A stretch of DNA of 64,000 nucleotides from an uncultured Flavobacteriaceae bacterium (GCA_947498845.1 CANMLX010000012.1:1-64000), one strand, 5' to 3'. Shown: positions 50,898-60,495, numbered from the stretch's first letter. A program made the numbers and translations. Notes: generated by a model not told the origin, from the sequence alone.

Positions 50898-51829
50898 GGT
50901 GGGTTAAAAAAGGACAGGTTTTTAATGTAGATGGGCAATTCGATTGGAATAAAACTCATGCTCAATGTCCTGTTGTAGATAAAGTAAATGACAGTATATG
51001 GAGAATTTATTATGCGACAAGAAACCTGCAAGGTCAAAGCCAAATAAGTTATATTGAAGTAGAGGCAGGAAATCCTAAAAATATTTTATACAAACACGAT
51101 AGTTATTTATTTGATTTTGGCGATTTTGGAGCTTTTGATGATAGTGGATTAATGCCTTCTTCAATAGTTAAAAAAGGAGATTTAAAATATCTATACTATA
51201 TTGGTTGGACTCTAAAAAAAACAGTTCCCTATCATAATTCAATTGGAATTGCTGTTAGCAAAGATAACGGGAAGACATTTAAAAAGATGTTTCAAGGGGC
51301 TATTTTACCATCAACACATTTAGAGCCGTATTTTACAGGAACATCATATGTTTTAGTTGATAAGAGTATCTGGCGAATGTGGTATTTGTCTTGTGTAGGT
51401 TGGGAGTCGATTGATGCCAAATTAGAACCTTTTTATCATATAAAATATGCCGAATCTAGTGATGGCATTAATTGGTTACGTGAAGGAAGAGTAGCTATAG
51501 ATTTTAAGAATGAAGATGAAGGAGGTATTGTGAGCGCTTCAGTTTTAAAAGAAAATAATATCTATAAAATGTGGTATGGCTACAGAAAAGCTAAGAATTA
51601 CAGAATCGATAAAAATAGTGCTTATAAAATAGGTTATGCAGAATCAAAAAATGGAATTGATTGGGAAAGAAAAGATGAGTTAGTGGGAATAAGTTTGTCT
51701 GAAAAAGGATGGGATAGCAATATGATGTCATACCCTAATGTTATTGAATACAAAGATAGTAAGTTTATGTTTTACAATGGAGACGGTTTTGGACGCACAG
51801 GGTTTGGTTATGCAACTTTAAGTAGTTAA
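50894..51829 (+). CDS. five-bladed beta-propeller, glycosidase-like protein
   Basis: A 311-residue protein with repeated beta-propeller motifs (IWRIYYATR, DLKYLYYIGW, IWRMWYLSC, IYKMWYGYR, KFMFYNGDG), the GH43/GH32/GH130-like arrangement in which each blade carries an aromatic repeat. There is no signal peptide, so it is cytoplasmic, and I do not see an unambiguous catalytic triad. It overlaps the acyltransferase by 4 bp. Its role in synthesis is unclear: a sugar phosphorylase or editing enzyme is possible. Confidence 0.75.
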   Translation: MRWVKKGQVFNVDGQFDWNKTHAQCPVVDKVNDSIWRIYYATRNLQGQSQISYIEVEAGNPKNILYKHDSYLFDFGDFGAFDDSGLMPSSIVKKGDLKYLYYIGWTLKKTVPYHNSIGIAVSKDNGKTFKKMFQGAILPSTHLEPYFTGTSYVLVDKSIWRMWYLSCVGWESIDAKLEPFYHIKYAESSDGINWLREGRVAIDFKNEDEGGIVSASVLKENNIYKMWYGYRKAKNYRIDKNSAYKIGYAESKNGIDWERKDELVGISLSEKGWDSNMMSYPNVIEYKDSKFMFYNGDGFGRTGFGYATLSS

Positions 51830-51833
51830 TAAT

Positions 51834-52673
51834 ATGAAATATGATATAGATTTTTTCCAAAAAAACGGATATCTTTTATTAAAAAATTTTTTTCTAAAAG
51901 AGGATATAAAAAACATTTTATTAGATGCCAAAACTGTTTTTTTAAAACAGTTTTTTGAAAAAGGATATTTACATAATACATTAAAAATAGAAGATATAAG
52001 TGAATCGGTATATAATGATTGTTTATACCGTTTGTTTGAAGATGATATTGAATGTCTTTCCAATTGTGGCAAGCAAGCTCAACATTTAATTAGTTTACAT
52101 GCGCTATCGATAGATCAAAAAATTATTGATGTATTAAATAATATAGGATTAAAATTTCCAAGTATAAGCACTAGACCAGTTTTGTTCTTTAATCATCCCA
52201 AATTGGCTAAAAAAAAAGTATTTCATACGGTAGAGGCTCATCAAGATTGGAGAAGTATGCAGGGTTCTCTAAATGCAATCGTTATATGGATTCCATTAAT
52301 AGATATAAATAAAGATTTAGGAGCCTTAGAAATTTTACCAGGAAGCCATTTAGATGGTTTAAGAACTAACCGCATAGATTATGGTTTTGGAATGGTTAAG
52401 CTCACTAAAGAAGAAGAAGAGAAATTAATTTCGGTAGAAGTAAAGACTGGAGATATTTTGGTGTTTTCGTCGTTTTTAATTCATCAAAGTGGTAATAATA
52501 TTTCAGCAAATCCAAGGTGGAGTTGTCATTTTAGATACAACGATTTAGATGATACCTCATTTATAAAAAGAAAATTTGCGCATGCATATATTTACAAGCC
52601 TAAAGAGGAGCTTATAACTAAAGATTTTCCAACAAAGCAAGATATTTTAGAAATTTATTCGAATGAAAAATAA
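51834..52673 (+). CDS. phytanoyl-CoA dioxygenase (PhyH) family oxygenase
   Basis: A 279-residue Fe(II)/2-oxoglutarate-type oxygenase. The facial triad is suggested by HTVEAHQDWRSMQG (His and Asp, about residue 130) and by a distal His in LIHQSGNNISANPRWSCHFR, with Arg for 2-oxoglutarate. The N-terminus DIDFFQKNGYLLLKNFF is typical. In glycan clusters such enzymes hydroxylate sugars or acyl groups. Confidence 0.85.
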   Translation: MKYDIDFFQKNGYLLLKNFFLKEDIKNILLDAKTVFLKQFFEKGYLHNTLKIEDISESVYNDCLYRLFEDDIECLSNCGKQAQHLISLHALSIDQKIIDVLNNIGLKFPSISTRPVLFFNHPKLAKKKVFHTVEAHQDWRSMQGSLNAIVIWIPLIDINKDLGALEILPGSHLDGLRTNRIDYGFGMVKLTKEEEEKLISVEVKTGDILVFSSFLIHQSGNNISANPRWSCHFRYNDLDDTSFIKRKFAHAYIYKPKEELITKDFPTKQDILEIYSNEK

Positions 52674-53394
52674 AGAGTTAAAGTTTACAAAAGTAAATGT
52701 TAGAGGTGTTGTTTTTAAGTTAATGACTTACACACGTTCTTTAGAGTTATGTGCTAGAATGAATTATGAAACCGAAAATTTAGATTTTATTGATAAAATT
52801 AAGTCTAACGAGGTTATGTATGATTTAGGAGCTTGTGAAGGACGTTTTTCTATTTATGCAGCAAAGAAGGGGATAAGAGTTATTTCGTTTGAGCCAGAAG
52901 CTAAAAATTATCATGTTTTTTCTGAAAATTTAAAAATCAATGAAATAGGAAGTGGCACAATAAAAGCAATTCATGCAGGAGTTGGAGAAAAAACAGGACA
53001 AGCTATTATGAAAATTGGACAACCTTGGGAAGGGGGGCATCAAAAAGTTGTAGAGCATGGAGAAATTAGAAATGATTTGGGTTTTAATTTTGTTGAAGAT
53101 CAAAAAATTGATTTAATAGCATTAGACTCATTTATAGAAACGAATAAATATCCACTTCCAGACTATCTTAAAGTTGATATTGATGGTTCTGAAATGCCTT
53201 TTTTAAAAGGAGCTAGTAATACTTTAAAAAGTAGTAAACTCAAAGGGATTATTTTTGAATTGAATGAAAAAGATAGTAATTATGAAGCGATCATAACAAT
53301 TTTAAAAGGATATGGGTTTATTGAAAAGGAAAAATATCAAGTACCTAATGAACCCTTTTTATTTAATTTTATTTTTGAAAAAATCGTTTCATAA
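52663..53394 (+). CDS. FkbM-family methyltransferase
   Basis: A 243-residue SAM-dependent methyltransferase, overlapping the previous gene by 11 bp. Motif I MYDLGACEGRFSIYAAKKG (about residue 47), FEPEAKNYHVF, and DYLKVDIDGSEMPFLKGA (the FkbM signature LKIDVEGxE-like). O-methylates a hydroxyl, probably of the glycan. A second FkbM protein is at 57134. Confidence 0.9.
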   Translation: MKNKELKFTKVNVRGVVFKLMTYTRSLELCARMNYETENLDFIDKIKSNEVMYDLGACEGRFSIYAAKKGIRVISFEPEAKNYHVFSENLKINEIGSGTIKAIHAGVGEKTGQAIMKIGQPWEGGHQKVVEHGEIRNDLGFNFVEDQKIDLIALDSFIETNKYPLPDYLKVDIDGSEMPFLKGASNTLKSSKLKGIIFELNEKDSNYEAIITILKGYGFIEKEKYQVPNEPFLFNFIFEKIVS

Positions 53395-53406
53395 TAGATT
53401 TAAATT

Positions 53407-55164
53407 ATGTTTTATAGTGATAGACTTAAACGAATACAAAATCACATTATCATAATTTTTATATTATGTACTATTATTTTATTGGCAAAGTATTTTAATT
53501 TTTTAACTAGTGGTCTTATAGTAAAATACAGTTTATATCTTATTATTATTTACATATTAACTGTTTTAATAATCTTTTCTAGATCATATGTGGAAAAGTA
53601 CTTATCGGTTCCAATAAACCCAGAATTAATGCCGTTAGTTCGAATTTTGTATGGGCTGTTTTGTTTGTACTCTGCGATTCAACATTTGTCATTAGTACCT
53701 TATGGTATAGAACCTTATAATTTCTTATTATGGGATATAAATACTCCTAGTAGCTTAGTTTATCTTATTTACACAATTCATTTACTAGCTATAATTTTTA
53801 TTATTTTAGGTTATAAAATTAGATGGAGTTGGATTATTCTTTTTGTTACAGGAGGAGCAGTTATTCCTTTTTCGTTAGAGATATTCGTAAAAAACATTTT
53901 TAATTTCTATGCGATGTTTATTCCTGTTCATATATGGTATGGAACTAACAATAATAAAACAAAAGCATATAATGGTTGGCCATTACTGTTAATGGGGATT
54001 TCTTATAGTATTTTAATGTCTACTGCAGGATTATTCAAAGTGTTAGATCCTGTCTGGCAAGAAGGCTTAGGATTATATTACTCATTAAACATACCTTTTT
54101 TTGCTCCAAGATATTTATGGTGGATTTTGGATTACGAAATATTAATGAAAGCCCTAAATTGGTTGACACTAATTTTTGAATTATTAGCTTTACCATTAAT
54201 ACTTTTTAAGAGGACTCGTTTTTATGCGCTGATAACTCTAGTAGGTTTGGGATTGTTTCTTTCATTTATTATGGAAGGTATTGGTATTATGGGAGGACCA
54301 ATAATTCTTATTGCATGTTTAGCCGTTTTAGCTTTAACTAAGTACCCGATAATTCTACGCAAATACATGCCAGCAGTTTTTTATTTTAAGCTAAATTGTA
54401 CGAAATTAAAAGATAAAAGTTTTAGTCCGTTATGGTTAGGAGTTCTTGTATTTTGGTGGACAATAAATGGATTTTATGTTAACTTTTACCAACATTCTAG
54501 AAATAAGCTACGTTTTTACCCTCCAAAATACGGAAATTATAATGTTAATTTAAAACCGTTGTTATCTAAACAAAGTAATGTTTTACTACCCATAGATTAT
54601 TTAGAAGAAATACTAAAGCCTTTTAGACCCCCTAAAGAATGGGAATTTGTTTGGACATTAGAATTGTTTGATTATCATCATCTCTTTGATAGAGTTTATT
54701 TTAGGATTATTTTTCCAGATAATAAAGATGGATACGATGAGCCAGTAGTTTTTTTTGATGAAGATGGAGCTATATCATGGCAGCAACCTCTACCAGGTAA
54801 TGAAAAATTTTTATTAACCGCATTTAGGCTTATGAATGAACTAAGAACAGAACAGTTTAAAGATAAAGGCATTGTTTCTAATGCTATGACCAATGAGTTA
54901 AGAGGAATGGTCTTTTATTGCTTAGATAAATCAAAAAGAGATTATAAAGAGTTTAAGTCTGCTACAGTACAAATAAAACAGATATTCCAACCTTATAAAT
55001 TTCAAGGAAATAGTAAACCTTGGAAAAATAATGAATGGTTAGATTTCTATGAATATAATTTTAGATTGAAAGAAGGAAAAATAAAAAGCGATTTTCCCAA
55101 ATATGACTACTCTCGATTAAAAATAGATGCATTTGAAAATAAAATTATTGAACCAAACTTTTAA
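53407..55164 (+). CDS. HTTM-domain (vitamin K-dependent carboxylase-like) membrane protein
   Basis: A 585-residue protein with about ten membrane helices in the first 350 residues. The segment AGLFKVLDPVWQEGLGLYYS (about 218-237) and the overall helix pattern match HTTM proteins, relatives of the gamma-glutamyl carboxylase membrane domain. The last 235 residues are a soluble, Trp/Tyr/Glu-rich domain (EWEFVWTLELFDYHHLFDRV). Carboxylase activity is not shown for most bacterial members. Its place inside a polysaccharide cluster is unusual and may mean a lipid- or membrane-linked modification. Confidence 0.75.
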   Translation: MFYSDRLKRIQNHIIIIFILCTIILLAKYFNFLTSGLIVKYSLYLIIIYILTVLIIFSRSYVEKYLSVPINPELMPLVRILYGLFCLYSAIQHLSLVPYGIEPYNFLLWDINTPSSLVYLIYTIHLLAIIFIILGYKIRWSWIILFVTGGAVIPFSLEIFVKNIFNFYAMFIPVHIWYGTNNNKTKAYNGWPLLLMGISYSILMSTAGLFKVLDPVWQEGLGLYYSLNIPFFAPRYLWWILDYEILMKALNWLTLIFELLALPLILFKRTRFYALITLVGLGLFLSFIMEGIGIMGGPIILIACLAVLALTKYPIILRKYMPAVFYFKLNCTKLKDKSFSPLWLGVLVFWWTINGFYVNFYQHSRNKLRFYPPKYGNYNVNLKPLLSKQSNVLLPIDYLEEILKPFRPPKEWEFVWTLELFDYHHLFDRVYFRIIFPDNKDGYDEPVVFFDEDGAISWQQPLPGNEKFLLTAFRLMNELRTEQFKDKGIVSNAMTNELRGMVFYCLDKSKRDYKEFKSATVQIKQIFQPYKFQGNSKPWKNNEWLDFYEYNFRLKEGKIKSDFPKYDYSRLKIDAFENKIIEPNF

Positions 55165-55175
55165 TAATATAATTT

Positions 55176-56156
55176 ATGTCTAATTTAACTGTTGTGGTTT
55201 GGATGGTTACTTACAATCATGGTGATTTTATAGAACAAGCTATAGAATCTGTTATGAAACAACAAACCAATTTTAAATATGAATTATTTATAGGAGAGGA
55301 TTGTTCAAAAGATCAGACTAGAAATATATGTAAAGACTTAAAGAACAAATACCCGGATAAAATAACGCTTTTTTTACATGAAAATAATATGGGATCAGTT
55401 CAAAATGGTATTTTTATGTATGAGCGATGTATAGAAAGTGAAGCAAAATATATAGCTTTATGTGAAGGTGATGATTATTGGATAGATTCTTTAAAACTTC
55501 AAAAACAAGTAGATTTATTAGAAAAAAACAGGGGTCTTATTGCTTGTCATCATTGGCAAAAAATAGCCATTAAAGAAAACGGAAGGTTTATAGAAAGAGA
55601 AAGTCCAAAAGACGGATACTATCCCAATCCAATATCAAAAGTAGAAGATATATTTTCTAATAAAATGCGAATAAAAAGTAGAACTTTAATGTTTAAAAAT
55701 ATAGTAAATGAGAACTTTTTTCCAAAATGGTTTCATAAAATAGCTTATGGAGATGTATCATTATCATTTTTATTAGGAGTTTATGGCGATTTTGGATTTA
55801 TTAACGAACCCATGTCTGTATATAGGTATACAGAAAAAGGACTTTCAACCCAAGGATTAAAGGAACTAGGACCAACTAAATTTAATATACAGCATTTTAA
55901 AAACTGGATTAAAATATGGGATTATGCAGATAAACATCATAACTATAAATACCATAAAATAGCAGTTAAAACTGTAAAAAGTTTTTTAAATGAAATAGCT
56001 TCAAGTTTACCAATAACACTATCAAGTAGCTTCATCTTATTACAGTATAATATTTTTGAGAGAAAATTGCCTTTGAATAAGACATTTTCTCATACAATAT
56101 GGATTGTGTTACATTACTTGAAGTTTTTTGGGTATAAGTTTAAAAAAAGATTTTAG
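55176..56156 (+). CDS. family 2 glycosyltransferase
   Basis: A 326-residue GT-A enzyme. N-terminal VVVWMVTYNHGDFIEQAIESV, nucleotide-binding IGEDCSKDQT, and metal-binding CEGDDYWID (about residue 97). The C-terminal 100 residues are less conserved. Overlaps the sulfotransferase frame by one base at most. Sugar and acceptor unknown. Confidence 0.9.
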   Translation: MSNLTVVVWMVTYNHGDFIEQAIESVMKQQTNFKYELFIGEDCSKDQTRNICKDLKNKYPDKITLFLHENNMGSVQNGIFMYERCIESEAKYIALCEGDDYWIDSLKLQKQVDLLEKNRGLIACHHWQKIAIKENGRFIERESPKDGYYPNPISKVEDIFSNKMRIKSRTLMFKNIVNENFFPKWFHKIAYGDVSLSFLLGVYGDFGFINEPMSVYRYTEKGLSTQGLKELGPTKFNIQHFKNWIKIWDYADKHHNYKYHKIAVKTVKSFLNEIASSLPITLSSSFILLQYNIFERKLPLNKTFSHTIWIVLHYLKFFGYKFKKRF

Positions 56157-56161
56157 TGTTT

Positions 56162-57112
56162 ATGATCGAAGATAATCTAATATTCATAATATCTCAACCA
56201 AGAAGTGGTTCTACATTTTTACAAAATTTATTATCAAACAATACAGCGATCAATACCTGTAGTGAACCATGGATTTTATTAAATTATTTAAATCAAATTA
56301 AGCCAGAACTTGTTAGGACCAGAACAGATAATTATTTAGCCAATAATGCTTTTAAAGATTATTTAGAAAATCAAGATAAACTTGGTTATGCTAAAGCGGT
56401 AAAAAAACATTTGTTATCAATCTATGAACCGCTTTTAGATAATTACCAATTTGTTATAGATAAAACACCTAGGTATTGGGAGATTTTAGATGAAATTATA
56501 GAATTATTTCCTAAAAGTAAAGTTATTGTACTCCATAGAAATCCAATTCATGTAGCAGAATCTATAGTGAAAACTTGGGGATTAGATTCTTTTAAAGCAT
56601 TAAATTTATTTAGGAGAGATTTGTTGCTTGCCCCCAGAAAAATGCATACATTTTGTAATAAGCACAGAGATAATCCTCATGTTTATAGTATTACATACGA
56701 AAACTTGATAGCTAATCAAGGTCTAGAAATTGAGAAACTATACCATTGGATAGGAGTACCCTATGATAATGCTGTGCTTGATACAAGTGGAAATAAAAAA
56801 TATAAAGGCAATTTTGGAGATCCATTTCAAAACTCAAAAGAAGATTATTCTATTACAAAGAGAAAAAACCAAACTAAAACCATTCCTAAAAAATTCGAAA
56901 AATTAATTTTAGGATATGGAGACTTTTTGGGGAAAGATTTTCTTCAAGATTATGGGTATTATAATAATCAAGAAGCTTTTATGTTTAATTCAACAAAAGC
57001 ATTTAATTATTTTTTGCATTTGGGAGAAGACGAAAAAAGAAGTTTTGGAAATTTTAAAAGCTTTAAATGGTTTTTACAAAATGCCATATATAAAATGATA
57101 TATGGTGACTAA
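56162..57112 (+). CDS. sulfotransferase (PAPS-dependent)
   Basis: About 316 residues from the ATG at 56162; an upstream GTG at 56156 overlaps the previous stop. The 5'-phosphosulfate loop is IISQPRSGSTFLQNLLSNN (about 9-27), followed by the 3'-phosphate binding region KVIVLHRNPIHVAESIVK (about residues 119-136). Transfers sulfate from PAPS to a hydroxyl or amine of a sugar. With cysC and cysQ in the same cluster the target is almost certainly the glycan. Confidence 0.9.
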   Translation: MIEDNLIFIISQPRSGSTFLQNLLSNNTAINTCSEPWILLNYLNQIKPELVRTRTDNYLANNAFKDYLENQDKLGYAKAVKKHLLSIYEPLLDNYQFVIDKTPRYWEILDEIIELFPKSKVIVLHRNPIHVAESIVKTWGLDSFKALNLFRRDLLLAPRKMHTFCNKHRDNPHVYSITYENLIANQGLEIEKLYHWIGVPYDNAVLDTSGNKKYKGNFGDPFQNSKEDYSITKRKNQTKTIPKKFEKLILGYGDFLGKDFLQDYGYYNNQEAFMFNSTKAFNYFLHLGEDEKRSFGNFKSFKWFLQNAIYKMIYGD

Positions 57113-57133
57113 TCAAACATTTATAAATAGTTA

Positions 57134-57886
57134 ATGAGCGGAAGAGTAAAAAAAATAATACAAAACCTTTTTAAAGTATTAGGGTATAAACTACATAAGT
57201 TAAATACATCTAATGTAGTACATGCTAATAATAAACAATTTACTATGCATTCTGCTATAAAGCGTTGTTTAGAAAGAGGGGTAAATGTAACTACTGTAAT
57301 CGACGTTGGAGCATCAGACGGGAGATGGTCTAAAGCATGTATGAGAAGTATACCTCATGCCAATTATTTTTTAGTAGAAGCACAATTAGCTCACAAAGAA
57401 GGGTTAGAAGCATTTAAGAGAACCCATGAAAATGTAGACTATGTTATAGCAGCAGCTGGAAAAGAAAATGGAACTATCTATTTTGACGATACAGAACTTT
57501 TTGGGGGATTGGCATCCAAATCAAAAATTAATGAGAACTTTGTAGAAGTACCTGTAGTAAGCCTAGATAGTGAATTTGATAAACAAAAATTAAAACCGCC
57601 ATTTTTGTTAAAATTGGATACACATGGTTATGAAGTGCCAATTTTAGAAGGAGCAAAAAACGTGATTAAAGAAGCTAGTTTAATAATTATAGAAACGTAT
57701 AATTATAAACTCACAAATGATAGTTTAAAATACTATGAAATGTGTAAATACATGGAAGATTTAGGCTTTTCGCCTATTGAAATGGTAGATTTAATGCAAA
57801 GAAAATATGATAATTCTTTTTGGCAAATGGACACCTTTTTTATTCCCTCAAATAGCAAGGAATTTTCGTATAATTCATATGAGTAA
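57134..57886 (+). CDS. FkbM-family methyltransferase
   Basis: A 250-residue SAM-dependent methyltransferase. Motif I TVIDVGASDGRWSKACM (about residue 55), FLVEAQLAHKEGL, and PFLLKLDTHGYEVPILEGAK, the FkbM core. It differs clearly from the FkbM at 52663, so the two probably methylate different positions. Preceded by a 21-bp gap. Confidence 0.9.
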   Translation: MSGRVKKIIQNLFKVLGYKLHKLNTSNVVHANNKQFTMHSAIKRCLERGVNVTTVIDVGASDGRWSKACMRSIPHANYFLVEAQLAHKEGLEAFKRTHENVDYVIAAAGKENGTIYFDDTELFGGLASKSKINENFVEVPVVSLDSEFDKQKLKPPFLLKLDTHGYEVPILEGAKNVIKEASLIIIETYNYKLTNDSLKYYEMCKYMEDLGFSPIEMVDLMQRKYDNSFWQMDTFFIPSNSKEFSYNSYE

Positions 57887-57889
57887 GCT

Positions 57890-58735
57890 TTGATACCTGA
57901 TAAAAAATACCCTAAAATAACAGTTGTTACTCCTAATTATAATCAAGCTAAGTTTATAGAAGTTACAATTCAATCTGTTTTAAATCAAAATTACCCAAAT
58001 TTAGAGTATATAATAATAGATGGAGCAAGTACAGATGGTTCTATTGACATCATAAAAAAGTATGAAAATGAATTAGAATTTTGGATATCAGAACCAGATA
58101 AAGGCATGTATTATGCTATAAATAAAGGCTTTGATAAATCTACAGGAGATATAATGTGTTGGATAAATTCTGATGATATTTTACAAGAAAATGCATTAAT
58201 CAATGTTGCAAGATTTTTTAATGAGAATCGTTATATAAAATGGCTTCAGGGGTATCCAAATGTAATTGATGAAGAAGGCACTTTAATTTATGAGAGAAAT
58301 CAAATTTTTTCTAAGTATTATTTCTATTGGAAAAAACATGAGACCTCATTAGCGTTTGTTCAGCAAGAATCCACATTTTGGACAAGAGACTTGTGGGAGA
58401 AGGCAGCAGGGAATTTGGATACTAACTATAAGTTAGCTGCTGATTTTGACTTATGGGTGCGTTTTTTCGAGAAAGAAAAAATGTATTGTACAAACCTTAA
58501 ACTAGGAGCCTTTAGAAAGCGAAAAGGACAAAAATCAAGTGATATAGATTCGTATATTGATGAAGTAAGAATATCCTTATCAAGGAATTTTAAAAAGTTG
58601 GGAATGGTAGATAGGTTGATAATAAATTTAGGTTGTAAATTAGAGAAAATAAATATGCCTTTAATTAGAAAAGTTAAAGCGAAATTCCAATCTTTAATAA
58701 TTGGTAGGCTAACTTTTGTTAATCTAAAGAACTAA
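57890..58735 (+). CDS. family 2 glycosyltransferase
   Basis: A 281-residue GT-A enzyme starting at TTG (57890). ITVVTPNYNQAKFIEVTIQS, IIIDGASTDGSIDI, and the metal site CWINSDDIL (about residue 91), followed by the WTRDLWEKAAG acceptor region. It is the first of seven consecutive GT2 genes. Confidence 0.9.
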   Translation: MIPDKKYPKITVVTPNYNQAKFIEVTIQSVLNQNYPNLEYIIIDGASTDGSIDIIKKYENELEFWISEPDKGMYYAINKGFDKSTGDIMCWINSDDILQENALINVARFFNENRYIKWLQGYPNVIDEEGTLIYERNQIFSKYYFYWKKHETSLAFVQQESTFWTRDLWEKAAGNLDTNYKLAADFDLWVRFFEKEKMYCTNLKLGAFRKRKGQKSSDIDSYIDEVRISLSRNFKKLGMVDRLIINLGCKLEKINMPLIRKVKAKFQSLIIGRLTFVNLKN

Positions 58736-58741
58736 TATAAA

Positions 58742-59563
58742 ATGGCCATTAAAAAACCATTATTTTCAATAATAATACCCACTTATAATTCCCAAAAGAC
58801 ATTATCTGTTGCGTTAGATAGTATTATTAACCAAACATTTAAGAATTTAGAGGTTTTAATAATTGATGGTCTATCTACTGATGGAACAATAGAAATAGTT
58901 GAAAAATATAAACAACGTTTTAATGCTATTAGGAGCTTTTCCGAAAAGGATAAAGGCATTTACGATGCTATGAATAAAGGCATTACATTAGCTAATGGTG
59001 AATGGCTTTTTTTTATGGGAAGTGATGACTTTTTTTATGAAGGGACTACCTTAGAACAGGTCATTAATAATGAAAGGATTAATGATAAAAGTGTTGTTTA
59101 TGGTAATGTGTATTCCGAACGGTTTAATGGGGTGTATGATGGAGAATTTAACTATGCCAAAATCACAAAGAAAAACATATGTCACCAATCTGTTTTTTTT
59201 AGAAAATCGATTTTTAAACAACTTGGAGACTTCAATTTAAAATACAAATCACATGCAGATTGGGATCACAATATGCGATGGTTTTTTTCTACTAAGGTTA
59301 AAAGTCTGTACATAGATCAAATTATAGCTAATTATGCAGATAACGGTTTTAGCTCATTAAATGATGATGAAATTTTTAAGGCAGATAAGTTTTTTAGACT
59401 ATTAATTTTGGGTTGGGATAAAGTCCCATTAAATCAATTAATAGTAAATTGTAACGATTCCATTTCTTTTTTTAAAAAAGAAAGAAAGTATTTTAAACTA
59501 ATAATTTTATATGGTTTTAAATTTACTTTTAAAGTTTTAAATAATTTTAGACGAAGAGTATAG
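58742..59563 (+). CDS. family 2 glycosyltransferase
   Basis: A 273-residue GT-A enzyme with FSIIIPTYNSQKTLSVALDS, LIIDGLSTDGTIEI, and metal site FFMGSDDFF (about residue 94). The CHQSVFFRK segment is typical of WcaA-like transferases. It is closest in style to the preceding enzyme (both have IIDG and DKGxYxAxNKG), so the pair may be a duplication. Confidence 0.9.
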   Translation: MAIKKPLFSIIIPTYNSQKTLSVALDSIINQTFKNLEVLIIDGLSTDGTIEIVEKYKQRFNAIRSFSEKDKGIYDAMNKGITLANGEWLFFMGSDDFFYEGTTLEQVINNERINDKSVVYGNVYSERFNGVYDGEFNYAKITKKNICHQSVFFRKSIFKQLGDFNLKYKSHADWDHNMRWFFSTKVKSLYIDQIIANYADNGFSSLNDDEIFKADKFFRLLILGWDKVPLNQLIVNCNDSISFFKKERKYFKLIILYGFKFTFKVLNNFRRRV

Positions 59564-59595
59564 ATAACCCTAAATAACAAATTAAAGTACTAAAA

Positions 59596-60495
59596 TTGAC
59601 ATTAAAAGTAACAGAAATAATTAACCCATTAGTTTCAATTTGTATACCAACCTATAATGGTACAGCATTTATAGCACAAGCTATGGAGTCTATTATTACG
59701 CAAAGTTATAGTAATCTAGAAGTTATTGTATCAGATGATAACTCTAAAGACAATACATTGTCTATAATTGAAGATTACAAAAGTAAAATTAAAGCACCTA
59801 TTTTTATTTTTAATCATGAGCCAAACGGTATAGGAGCAAATTGGAATAATTGTGTAAAAAAAGCTAAAGGAAAATACATTAAGTTTTTATTTCAAGACGA
59901 TTTGTTGGCACCTCAGTGTATTGAAAAAATGGTTGAACAAGCAGAAAAAAATCAACAAATAGGATTAGTATATTCAGCTAGATCATTTATTTATAATCCA
60001 GAAAATATTCAAAATATTAATTGGATAAAAAAATATGGAGCGTTACATACGCATTGGAAACATTTTGAGATAGCGTCTAATAAGACTTATAAAGGAGAAG
60101 TATTATTAAAAGACGACTATTTATTGTCGTATCCAAAGAATAAAATAGGAGAACCAACAGCAGTTTTATTAAGGAAAGACGTTTTTGATAAAGTGGGGCT
60201 TTTCTCAACAACTTTAAAGCAAGCTTTAGATGTGGAGTATTGGTATCGTGTTATGAAATATTATGATGTATTATTTATAAACGAAAAGTTGGTGAGTTTT
60301 AGGCTACATGATAACCAAGCTTCTCATATAAATGCCAATAATAATATAAATGAGATTGAGCTGCTAGATAGAAGCATATACCAATATCTATTTTGGAAAC
60401 TAAGCCTAAAAAACAAGTTAAAATTGTTCTCAAAGTATAATAATATAGGTATTATTATACACAAAATGATAAGCAAGATTAAGAAGGGATTTTGA
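59596..60495 (+). CDS. family 2 glycosyltransferase
   Basis: A 299-residue GT-A enzyme starting at TTG (59596). VSICIPTYNGTAFIAQAMES, VIVSDDNSKDNTLSI, and FLFQDDLLAPQCIEKM as the metal site (QDD). It ends 1 bp before the next gene. Confidence 0.88.
   Translation: MTLKVTEIINPLVSICIPTYNGTAFIAQAMESIITQSYSNLEVIVSDDNSKDNTLSIIEDYKSKIKAPIFIFNHEPNGIGANWNNCVKKAKGKYIKFLFQDDLLAPQCIEKMVEQAEKNQQIGLVYSARSFIYNPENIQNINWIKKYGALHTHWKHFEIASNKTYKGEVLLKDDYLLSYPKNKIGEPTAVLLRKDVFDKVGLFSTTLKQALDVEYWYRVMKYYDVLFINEKLVSFRLHDNQASHINANNNINEIELLDRSIYQYLFWKLSLKNKLKLFSKYNNIGIIIHKMISKIKKGF

Noticed and set aside
53407..55164. O-antigen polymerase (Wzy) identity for the multi-pass protein
   Set aside because: The helix pattern and the KVLDPVWQEG motif match HTTM, and a large soluble C-terminal domain is not usual for Wzy; the ABC export system also needs no Wzy.
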